IMG/VR virus record: IMGVR_UViG_3300048836_000349
Coordinates: 1-33,190 of that record
Source of the DNA: a virus
Reading direction: 5' to 3' (one strand)
DNA: 33,190 bases
A program made the translations under genes and the position numbers. The number at the start of each line of letters is the position of its first letter. Within the stretch, counting starts at the first letter, position 1. Below are positions 14,668 to 19,884 of this stretch, in pieces. The notes under the pieces are model-generated. The model had not been told where the DNA came from and did not search any database. It was given only the letters and a program-made list of their open reading frames with translations.

Positions 14668-14864
14668 TACGCGTTCTCCTTGTAGGTATACTCAGTCCAA
14701 GAGCCGTCTTCTACAGTGCCGCTTTTAATGATATGGTTGCCGTTTGACTCTAGAGCCTCGAAGTCTACTATTGAGCCACTTGCTTGCATGGCGCGCTTCC
14801 AGAGTAAGTAGCTGGCAGTATCTTTGAATACGTTAGTGGTTTCGATAGTTACAACAATGTTCAT
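14667..14864 (-). CDS. Hypothetical small protein
   Basis: The 65-residue protein begins NIVVTIETTNVF and is rich in beta strands. Its ATG overlaps the stop of the preceding 57-residue gene by four bases (ATGA). No family recognised; soluble and mildly acidic. Confidence 0.55.
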   Translation of the reverse strand: MNIVVTIETTNVFKDTASYLLWKRAMQASGSIVDFEALESNGNHIIKSGTVEDGSWTEYTYKENA

Positions 14865-15034
14865 GACTTTGCCTCCACCATGTCGCTGTACTGCTTCCAG
14901 TACTCCGCGAATGTATCTTTAATTTTAGCTAGGTTGGTGGCATCGGCTCGGCGTGCTGCGCCTGCTAGGGCTACTACAAAGCTACCTCCGTACTTCTCCA
15001 TCATCTCTATTACGTCTAGATCGTGGTCGTTCAT
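14861..15034 (-). CDS. Small conserved phage protein (57 aa)
   Basis: The start ATG at 15034 overlaps the upstream stop (ATGA) and has GAGG nearby. The protein has MEKYGGSFVVALAGAARRAD followed by FAEYWKQYSDM. I recall this pattern (YGGSFVxAL, RRAD, F..Y...Y) from uncharacterised proteins of many unrelated phages. Helical, soluble. Function unknown. Confidence 0.7.
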   Translation of the reverse strand: MNDHDLDVIEMMEKYGGSFVVALAGAARRADATNLAKIKDTFAEYWKQYSDMVEAKS

Positions 15035-15276
15035 TCTGTTGCCTCCTCATGAACGGTAGGCATAATTATTAAATCTGAACTGTCGCACCTATGCAGATCG
15101 TCCTTTGAGCCATAGAAAGCCGCAGTTAGTATGCCGACAACGCTCTCTACTTTATCTATATCTTTAACAATATACTGTCGAATTGGGAGCGGATTTAGTA
15201 TCCACTTTTTAGCAACAATTATGCCGGGCTTTATGGAGTCGCCATAGCCTCGGTAAACCTTATCATTAATCTGCAT
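15031..15276 (-). CDS. Hypothetical protein
   Basis: The 81-residue, beta-rich protein starts MQINDKVYRGYGDSIKPG, two bases after the HAD gene stop. It has IIVAKKWILNPLPIRQYIV in the middle and an acidic end. The layout resembles small SH3-like barrels, but that is only an impression from the strand pattern. Confidence 0.55.
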   Translation of the reverse strand: MQINDKVYRGYGDSIKPGIIVAKKWILNPLPIRQYIVKDIDKVESVVGILTAAFYGSKDDLHRCDSSDLIIMPTVHEEATE

Positions 15277-15277
15277 A

Positions 15278-15637
15278 CTACTTTTCTCTCACGATTATAT
15301 TTGCATCGCCGAGGGCTGTAGCCTGTATATCGTCAAACGCTATCAGGTAGTCGCACTGGGCTTTCAGTTCTTGATACTCGAGCTTACTGCAGTAGCGCCA
15401 GACGTATTGGTCTAGCCCGAGGCGGTGTCCCCATGTGGTGGCGTATTCTTTACCGCCACCGGACCATACTACTATTTTTACGTTCTTGGTTCGCGCTGCG
15501 AGTACCTGCAGGGTGTTTATCCAATGTACTAGTGGTACATCGTCATTGTTGGGCGTGCCATGTGTGCGGTCGCCGGGTTCTGCAGTATTGCGGATCAGCG
15601 TGCCGTCTACATCAAAGGCTATAATAATCTTTTTCAT
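15278..15637 (-). CDS. HAD-superfamily phosphatase/hydrolase
   Basis: The start is ATG 15637, which overlaps the stop of the preceding gene; an upstream GTG/ATG extension is in the frame of another gene and is rejected. The 119-residue protein opens with IIIAFDVDGTLI (catalytic DxDGT, residues 9-13). It has VVWSGGG (about 56-62) as motif II and YLIAFDDIQ near the C-terminus as the acidic motif. It is a minimal HAD without a cap. Substrate unknown; nucleotide or polynucleotide phosphate is plausible. It is one of two HAD genes in the early cluster. Confidence 0.85.
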   Translation of the reverse strand: MKKIIIAFDVDGTLIRNTAEPGDRTHGTPNNDDVPLVHWINTLQVLAARTKNVKIVVWSGGGKEYATTWGHRLGLDQYVWRYCSKLEYQELKAQCDYLIAFDDIQATALGDANIIVREK

Positions 15638-15771
15638 TTTGCCGTCTGCTGTCCTTGGCAAATTCGGTCTAGAAGTGTCGGGTCGGTCAGGGCTTCCAGC
15701 TTTAGGTTCAGCTCCTTTTGACGTTGCCTCTCTAGTTTGTAGTCCGACCATATTTGCTTAAGCCTTTCCAT
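15634..15771 (-). CDS. Small hypothetical protein (45 aa)
   Basis: The frame begins MERLKQIWSDYKLERQRQ at 15771, inside the end of the preceding gene, and its stop overlaps the HAD start (ATGA). It is a charged single helix. The exact fit between two genes, with overlaps on both sides, supports it as real. Function unknown. Confidence 0.6.
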   Translation of the reverse strand: MERLKQIWSDYKLERQRQKELNLKLEALTDPTLLDRICQGQQTAK

Positions 15772-16066
15772 TTTTAGTAACCTTTTTACGCTTCGGTTCA
15801 TCTTCTAGGAATGGTATCTCAAGCTCTGGCTCTTCGGGCTGAACAATAAATGTACTCGGTGCGAATTCTACGTTTAGTATTTTGCAGGCTTCGTATTCGG
15901 ACTGTCGGTATACTGCAGAAACTTGCATTACTTTGGTGTAATCCTCTGGGCTTAAGCCAGTGAGGTACTCCATTACCGAGTTGTAATCTACTACAGGCTC
16001 TGGCTCTACAGCCCATATTGAGCCGGGCGCTAGATCGTGTTGCTTCTTACGTTTGAATAAATCCAC
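15758..16066 (-). CDS. Hypothetical acidic protein
   Basis: The start is GTG 16066, with GGAGGGA a few bases upstream. The 102-residue protein has basic ends (DLFKRKKQH and KRKKVTKNGKA) and an acidic core with YLTGLSPEDYTKVMQV and PEEPELEIPFLEDE. First gene after the TTGACA promoter at 16099-16127. No family recognised. Confidence 0.65.
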   Translation of the reverse strand: MDLFKRKKQHDLAPGSIWAVEPEPVVDYNSVMEYLTGLSPEDYTKVMQVSAVYRQSEYEACKILNVEFAPSTFIVQPEEPELEIPFLEDEPKRKKVTKNGKA

Positions 16067-16098
16067 TGAGTCCCTCCATTTCGTTCTCTGTACCCTCT

Positions 16099-16127
16099 AC
16101 TGTATAGAACGGTATACCCTTTGTCAA
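16099..16127 (-). promoter_or_regulatory. Sigma70-type promoter inside early operon
   Basis: Reverse strand TTGACA (16127-16122), a 17-base spacer, then TACAGT (16104-16099). The consensus -35 with optimal spacing makes it one of the two best -35 promoters in the genome. It would boost the early genes from 16066 leftward. Confidence 0.7.
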
Positions 16128-16134
16128 TAGGTAT

Positions 16135-16233
16135 TTACCAGATTACTTTGCCGGTCTCAAAGTCGATCGTGCCGACTCGTATTTCGTTACGGTTTGTGAT
16201 GGCTCGTACTAGTGCTTTTAGTAGTGTTTTCAT
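16135..16233 (-). CDS. Micro-protein (32 aa)
   Basis: ATG 16233 is preceded by GGAGGGG at ideal spacing. The product begins MKTLLKALVRAITNRNEIR and ends GKVIW. It is basic and amphipathic. The strong ribosome site is the main evidence for translation. Function unknown. Confidence 0.55.
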   Translation of the reverse strand: MKTLLKALVRAITNRNEIRVGTIDFETGKVIW

Positions 16234-16290
16234 GTTTTGCCCCTCCATAAGGCTTGTGTTTACCTCTGTAATGTACCCCTTACCGTTTAA

Positions 16291-16749
16291 TTAAGCAATA
16301 GCGTTTAGGTGCGAAGTTACAGCCTCCGCTATTTCTGGAGTTATTCCCTGCTCAAAGGTCGTCTTGAATAGCCATTGATACGGTAAAAAGTCGCTATCAT
16401 CGTCTAGTATGGCGTATTGAGTTACCTGCGGATGCCGGTCGAGCCAGTCCTGTACCTCCACACCGCGCTCTACTACGCCTCGCTTCGCTCCAGCCTGCAA
16501 ATCCTTGGTAGTATCGATAAAGTGGCACACGTGCCTCCGTACCGTCTCACGCGCTTCAGGATAGAGCCTCCACGTACTTGAAAGCACTACAGCGCAGTCA
16601 GTAGCCTTTATGATCTGCTTTATGAGCTTGGCCGCCTGCGGATCAATGTCTAGCCACATACGGTACTTACCGCCTTTAGTAGCGCGCATCCTGTATAGGA
16701 ACGCCCGAGAGTTACAAACACCATCAATATCTAGGAATAGAACTTTCAT
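16291..16749 (-). CDS. HAD-family protein (Swiss Army Knife RNA-repair HAD type)
   Basis: The 152-residue protein begins VLFLDIDGVCNSRAF with catalytic DxD at residues 7 and 9. VVLSSTWR (54-61) is motif II, and YAILDDDSDF (112-121) supplies the metal-binding acids. The DIDGV and SSTWR pair with ILDDD near the end is characteristic of HAD proteins associated with RNA repair (HAD_SAK type). It may remove terminal phosphates from nucleic acids, for example after tRNA cleavage by host defence. That role is inferred. Confidence 0.8.
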   Translation of the reverse strand: MKVLFLDIDGVCNSRAFLYRMRATKGGKYRMWLDIDPQAAKLIKQIIKATDCAVVLSSTWRLYPEARETVRRHVCHFIDTTKDLQAGAKRGVVERGVEVQDWLDRHPQVTQYAILDDDSDFLPYQWLFKTTFEQGITPEIAEAVTSHLNAIA

Positions 16750-16767
16750 TAAGCTATTTTATCACTG

Positions 16768-17499
16768 TTATGGGTTGGCTTTTTTGAATGCGTGAGCATA
16801 CTTCTGCGAGCATAGCGATCGGAACTCCATATCGTCTGCTATATCTTCTGCAGGGAATACGTCAAACTCTGGTATAAAGCGGATGTGACCTTTATGCATA
16901 AAAGCTAGTGATGGCTTGCTGCGCCCCGGGCGAGTATATAGACCCTCTAGCTTTGGAACATCAGCCCAGTCGTTATATACGCGTGGTGGGATATTAAACT
17001 CTCCCCACAGAGCCGTTCGCTTGCTCCAAGGGCTACCATACCACCAAGGCTCGTACTGATATGTTGCCGGACCAAGATAGTCTTTAAGCCTGCCCTTGGC
17101 TGGGTTTTCTATTACCCACCATTTTAGATGCCCGGCTTCCTTGGCTTCAGCAATGACACGCTGGCACTCTTTTACTAGATACATCCCATCGTCTGGGTTT
17201 CGCGCTTTGCCGCTACTACGAGCAGTCGAGAATTCTAGGCATGGAGGATTGGCTATAATTCCATGCACCTCTAGTCTGCTGCCATGATATGCCTGCCAGC
17301 GCTTAAATGAGAAGTTCTCGACACCAACGCCGATGCCGACACGAATTACTGTGTAGTCGCTATCCTCTTCGTAAGGCATGGTGTCTGAGCCAGTATCGGC
17401 ACACAGGTGCAGTATTACTTTTGTAGGTAGTGCTTGATCGCCGGGTTCATAGTCCAATACGATCGGCTGTATTTCTTTCTTGCCCCAGAAAAACCTCAT
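16768..17499 (-). CDS. DNA cytosine-C5 methyltransferase-like protein
   Basis: The 243-residue protein has a class I methyltransferase layout. A SAM-site-like LHLCADTGSD lies at 30-39, a catalytic ANPPC at 83-87 and WVIENPAKGRL at 128-138 (the ENP motif of C5 enzymes). A C-terminal region with WWYGSPWSKRTALW follows. The target-recognition domain is shorter than in full C5 methylases (usually 320 residues or more). It could modify phage DNA against restriction, perhaps acting without a cognate nuclease. It starts at ATG 17499, overlapping the upstream stop (ATGA). Confidence 0.8.
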   Translation of the reverse strand: MRFFWGKKEIQPIVLDYEPGDQALPTKVILHLCADTGSDTMPYEEDSDYTVIRVGIGVGVENFSFKRWQAYHGSRLEVHGIIANPPCLEFSTARSSGKARNPDDGMYLVKECQRVIAEAKEAGHLKWWVIENPAKGRLKDYLGPATYQYEPWWYGSPWSKRTALWGEFNIPPRVYNDWADVPKLEGLYTRPGRSKPSLAFMHKGHIRFIPEFDVFPAEDIADDMEFRSLCSQKYAHAFKKANP

Positions 17500-17675
17500 A
17501 GCTTCCAGCCCTTGGCGCTAGTACGCTCCCAGCGATCTATAATCATTTGCTGTTGGTCTAGCTTGGCGCGCTCATCATCGGTTAGCTTACGCCCCTTGGC
17601 TTTTTTGTATATATTAGCCTGTGTTCGCTTCGCCTGCTTGATGCCGATGGTCTTTTGTTTGGCAAGGTCTATCAT
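17496..17675 (-). CDS. Small basic protein (59 aa)
   Basis: ATG 17675 overlaps the stop of the 170-residue gene and its own TGA overlaps the methyltransferase ATG, so three genes are chained by ATGA junctions. The product is Lys/Arg-rich and helical (KQKTIGIKQAKRTQANIYKK). It might bind nucleic acid. No family recognised. Confidence 0.65.
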   Translation of the reverse strand: MIDLAKQKTIGIKQAKRTQANIYKKAKGRKLTDDERAKLDQQQMIIDRWERTSAKGWKL

Positions 17676-18184
17676 CTTGCTGCGCCTAGTACGTTCTCTT
17701 TATAGAATTTGTCGGGCGATTTGCAGTTTTTGAGTGCGGTGGCTACATATTTTTGCGATAAGTTCTTACGCTCCGCCAGCTCCAGCAAGTGTGTGAAGCC
17801 TGCCATCCCGTTTACGTTTACGAATTCGTGGGCTTTTCGCACCCAGTATTTCTGGTATTTACCGAATTGGAACTTTACGAGCTTGTCCTGCAGGTACATG
17901 GCCGCTTCGCCTGCTACCTCTTTTACAGCCTCGGTAGCCTTGGTAAATATGTACTTGCCTATTTTTACTAGTTTGCATAGGGTAGCAAAGTACTTTTTAG
18001 GGTCGGTTTTACTCTTGGCTAGCTCTATCATTTTAGCCCACTCCTCGGGGTGTCCAGCCTTTTCTAGCCTGATCTGAATACTACGGTAAAAGGGTAAGAA
18101 CCTCATATCATCTATGAGTTCGGAAGCCTCCCCGATACGCTTAAGCATTGTTTGTTTTCTTTGGTCTGTAACCGTATAAGACAT
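17672..18184 (-). CDS. Basic helical protein, unknown (possible replication accessory)
   Basis: The 170-residue protein is strongly basic and helical. It has DDMRFLPFYRSIQIRLEKAGH, WAKMIELAKSKTDPKKYF, and a C-terminal LSQKYVATALKNCKSPDKFYK. GGAGGG precedes the ATG. It is the first full-length gene after the candidate origin/operator region, the place where phages often carry an initiator or helicase loader. No replication motif is visible, so this is positional inference only. Confidence 0.6.
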   Translation of the reverse strand: MSYTVTDQRKQTMLKRIGEASELIDDMRFLPFYRSIQIRLEKAGHPEEWAKMIELAKSKTDPKKYFATLCKLVKIGKYIFTKATEAVKEVAGEAAMYLQDKLVKFQFGKYQKYWVRKAHEFVNVNGMAGFTHLLELAERKNLSQKYVATALKNCKSPDKFYKENVLGAAR

Positions 18185-18310
18185 TTATCCCTCCATTCCG
18201 TCTTCGTGTTTTTAAATATACCATCGCAATATGTTACAAAGCAACTGCGCTTACGGTTGGAGTGGATAAGTCCTGTGGATTGTGTGTAAAACTAGGGGTT
18301 AATGCCTACG
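18185..18310. other. Gene-free candidate origin segment with DnaA-box-like sites
   Basis: It holds AGTGGATAA (18261-18269; reverse TTATCCACT, one mismatch from the DnaA box) and TGTGGATTG (18274-18282), same orientation, 13 bp apart. Next to it are the AT-rich direct repeats at 18311-18365. No gene is seen between 18184 and 18350. The match to an origin is suggestive only. Confidence 0.4.
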
Positions 18311-18365
18311 TTTCTATATAGTATATAAATTTGTTCTAAAAGAACATTTCTATATAGTATGTAAA
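18311..18365. promoter_or_regulatory. Operator-like element: palindrome between two direct repeats
   Basis: A 15-bp palindrome TGTTCT-AAA-AGAACA (18332-18346) sits exactly between two 19-bp direct repeats, TTTCTATATAGTATRTAAA (18311-18329 and 18347-18365, one mismatch). The right repeat contains the stop codon of the 52-residue leaderless gene. Such symmetry suggests protein binding. It is not a LexA box, whose half sites would be in the opposite order (GAAC-N4-GTTC). Confidence 0.6.
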
Positions 18366-18508
18366 AGCCGAGCAACAACAGGGGTCAGAGCCTTTTTAAT
18401 CTTGTACTTATGGTAGTCGGACATATTGATTACCTTGCCACCTTCTCGGATGGCTAAGAATTCGCCTGCTGGGTATGTGTAGTATTTGTCTTTGATTGCG
18501 TTAATCAT
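18350..18508 (-). CDS. Small leaderless early protein (52 aa)
   Basis: ATG 18508 lies 6 nt after the -10 box of the best promoter in the genome (TTGACA-17-TATAGT), so the mRNA should start on the AUG. The frame is open for another 135 codons upstream, but that stretch would overlap the promoter and the oppositely coded signal peptide of the CHAP gene, and I reject it. The product is basic at its C-terminus (YHKYKIKKALTPVVARLL). First gene of the early operon; a regulator binding the adjacent operator is possible. Confidence 0.6.
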   Translation of the reverse strand: MINAIKDKYYTYPAGEFLAIREGGKVINMSDYHKYKIKKALTPVVARLLHTI

Positions 18509-18543
18509 ACCTACACTATAGCTTACTTTGCTTGTTTTGTCAA
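18509..18543 (-). promoter_or_regulatory. Main early promoter (consensus sigma70, leaderless)
   Basis: Reverse strand TTGACA (18543-18538), 17-base spacer, TATAGT (18520-18515), 6 bases, ATG. The spacing places the transcript start at or beside the A of the start codon. It lies divergent to the CHAP promoter, 45-75 bases away. Confidence 0.8.
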
Positions 18544-18584
18544 TACCTCTACCCCTGTAGACTTGACTTGTTTTACTATACGTC

Positions 18585-18593
18585 TGGTATACT
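18585..18593 (+). promoter_or_regulatory. Extended -10 promoter for secreted CHAP gene
   Basis: TGGTATACT on the plus strand, with TTGACT about 19 bp upstream as a weakly spaced -35. The leader to the ATG at 18663 would be about 60 nt, without a clear GGAG site. Confidence 0.6.
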
Positions 18594-18662
18594 CTAGTGG
18601 TAACTTTAATAAGGATACCAAAACGAGCCACGCGCCTGACTGCCACCTGCAAGCTCCTGATT

Positions 18663-19427
18663 ATGAAACCATTACTTACATCTGCGCTTACGGTCGCCAT
18701 ATTAGCAACTCCAACGACCGCTTTAGCACAGCCACTATCTTTCAATAGTGATATAAACTCTATATTCAGTTTTAAGTACCCTACTACGAGCCAGCCTCTA
18801 GTAATCCAGCCAGATAAAAAAGAAGAGCCGAAACAAAAGGCAGTTACTCCTGCAGAGCCAGTAAAACCTGCGCCTGTTGTGTATACGGTTGTTGATGGCG
18901 ACAATCTAAGCAAGATCGGGACCGCTTACAATGTGGAGTGGCAAAGGCTCTGGGCTAAGAATACCCAGCTTACAAACCCAGACTTAATACATGTTGGCGA
19001 TCAAATAACGATACCAACGCCAGACGAGGTGCTACAACGTGATTTGCCTGCAGTAGTAAACCTCCCTGCAAATACGCCCGATGTAACTCCTCTGCAGAAC
19101 TACAGTGCTTCTAGCGGAGCAGGTAATACTTACGATTACGGTTATTGTACTTGGTATGTAAAAAATAGGCGTGGCGCATCATTACCTAACGGACTTGGTA
19201 ATGCTAATACTTGGTATGCCAGAGCGCAAGCAATGGGTATGGCGGTTGGATCAGCTCCTCGACCGGGTGCAGTTGGTACTACAACTCGTGGATCGCTTGG
19301 GCATGTCGTATACGTTGAGTCAGTAAATGGCGATTCTATAACCATATCTGAAATGAATGCAAGCGCAGGCTGGGGCGCTGTTAATACTAGAACTGCCAGC
19401 GCTGGCGAGTTTCAGTACATCTACTAA
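18663..19427 (+). CDS. Secreted LysM-CHAP peptidoglycan hydrolase
   Basis: The product has 254 residues. I choose ATG 18663 because it opens a clear signal peptide (MKPLLTSALTVAILATPTTALAQ, cleavage after about residue 22). A Pro/Lys-rich linker follows, then a LysM domain (74-118, YTVVDGDNLSKIGTAYNVEW) and a CHAP domain with catalytic Cys162 (GYCTWYVKNRRG), His214 (LGHVVYVESV) and a Glu/Asn near 230. CHAP enzymes cut peptide or amide bonds of peptidoglycan. A Sec-exported enzyme with its own promoter and terminator, separate from the lysis cassette and on the opposite strand, is unusual for a phage. It may loosen the wall from outside, help adhesion, or be an acquired host gene. Confidence 0.9.
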   Translation: MKPLLTSALTVAILATPTTALAQPLSFNSDINSIFSFKYPTTSQPLVIQPDKKEEPKQKAVTPAEPVKPAPVVYTVVDGDNLSKIGTAYNVEWQRLWAKNTQLTNPDLIHVGDQITIPTPDEVLQRDLPAVVNLPANTPDVTPLQNYSASSGAGNTYDYGYCTWYVKNRRGASLPNGLGNANTWYARAQAMGMAVGSAPRPGAVGTTTRGSLGHVVYVESVNGDSITISEMNASAGWGAVNTRTASAGEFQYIY

Positions 19428-19588
19428 CGAGCTATACGAGGGGCGAGTGGCATATACTCGCCCTTTAAGTCATACATTAGCTTGAGTACTCGGTATACTT
19501 TACCGTCTATTATCACCGTTTTGTCTGTAGGTATGCATACTAAGGCTGGTAAGCCATGATTTACTGGTTGTTTACTGGATCGCCTCAC
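19424..19588 (-). CDS. Small basic protein (54 aa)
   Basis: The start is GTG 19588, overlapping the stop of the preceding small gene (GTGA). The frame fills the gap to the CHAP gene and overlaps its stop by four bases. It begins RRSSKQPVNHGLPALV and has VIIDGKVYRVLKLMYDLKG, a beta-rich stretch. It passes through the CHAP terminator hairpin, so it is less certain than the gene before it. Confidence 0.45.
   Translation of the reverse strand: MRRSSKQPVNHGLPALVCIPTDKTVIIDGKVYRVLKLMYDLKGEYMPLAPRIAR
19441..19463 (+). terminator. Terminator of CHAP gene
   Basis: GGGCGAGT (19441-19448) and ACTCGCCC (19456-19463) form an 8-bp stem with a 7-base loop, followed by TTTAAG, 14 bases after the CHAP stop. 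The T-tract is short, so efficiency may be modest. Confidence 0.75.
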
Positions 19589-19755
19589 GCTGCACCATCC
19601 GGTGGTTCTGGGCGCTCAAATATGAGTAGGTTACGCATATCGTGCAATGCTGCTCTTACTGCTGGTCTAGCTAATCTCTGCAGGCGCAGTTTCTCCTCAA
19701 GGTGTGGGTATTCATCCATATAGGCGATGTTGTCAGTGTCTGGCTCTGCTTCCAT
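19585..19755 (-). CDS. Small leaderless protein (56 aa)
   Basis: ATG 19755 follows the -10 box TAGAAT by 6 nt, again a leaderless arrangement, right after the terminator hairpin at 19781-19800. The product begins MEAEPDTDNIAYMDEYPHL, then has a helical basic part (EKLRLQRLARPAVRAALHDM) and ends Pro-rich. It fills the otherwise empty gap between terminase and CHAP genes. Function unknown. Confidence 0.6.
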   Translation of the reverse strand: MEAEPDTDNIAYMDEYPHLEEKLRLQRLARPAVRAALHDMRNLLIFERPEPPDGAA

Positions 19756-19770
19756 GTGTAAATTCTATCA
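19756..19770 (-). promoter_or_regulatory. Promoter abutting ATG 19755 (leaderless)
   Basis: Reverse strand TGATAGAAT (extended -10, TAGAAT at 19767-19762), 6 bases, ATG. Confidence 0.55.
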
Positions 19771-19780
19771 TAAAGCAAAA

Positions 19781-19800
19781 CGCCCCCATAAATGGGAGCG
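19781..19800 (-). terminator. Terminator after terminase/structured RNA
   Basis: Reverse strand CGCTCCC, 6-base loop, GGGGGCG (one G-U pair), then TTTTGCTTT. It ends the transcript from the terminase genes and any RNA starting near 19865. Confidence 0.85.
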
Positions 19801-19865
19801 CCCTGCCGAAATGGAGTTTCTCGCAACGCAGGCTGTCTTAAGACCTGAGTGCTACCCTGTATTTT
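19801..19865 (-). ncRNA. Candidate structured RNA, second tRNA-like element
   Basis: Just after the terminase stop the reverse strand shows a GATAAAAT -10-like box (about 19868-19861), then GGGTAGCAC and a hairpin in which CAGG (or CAGGTC) pairs with GAC or CCTG around CTTAAGA. The terminator follows. It shares the order GGTA-x-C-x-C, CAGG, CTTA, GAC, CCTGC with the element at 11405-11492. It resembles the D-loop and anticodon arm of a leucine tRNA, but no T-arm is present. It could be a 3'-UTR structure rather than an RNA gene. Confidence 0.3.
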
Positions 19866-19884
19866 ATCACAGCACCTCTAGTAT

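Noticed and set aside
15638-15751. Longer N-terminus of the small HAD protein
   Set aside because: This stretch encodes the 45-residue gene in another frame, and the HAD core begins exactly at MKKIIIAFDVDGT.
18332-18346. LexA/SOS box
   Set aside because: The half sites are in the order GTTC...GAAC, opposite to the Gram-positive SOS box GAAC-N4-GTTC.
18509-18913. Upstream extension of the 52-residue minus-strand gene to 187 residues
   Set aside because: It would run through a consensus promoter and antisense to a clear signal peptide; the extended part has a composition unlike the rest.
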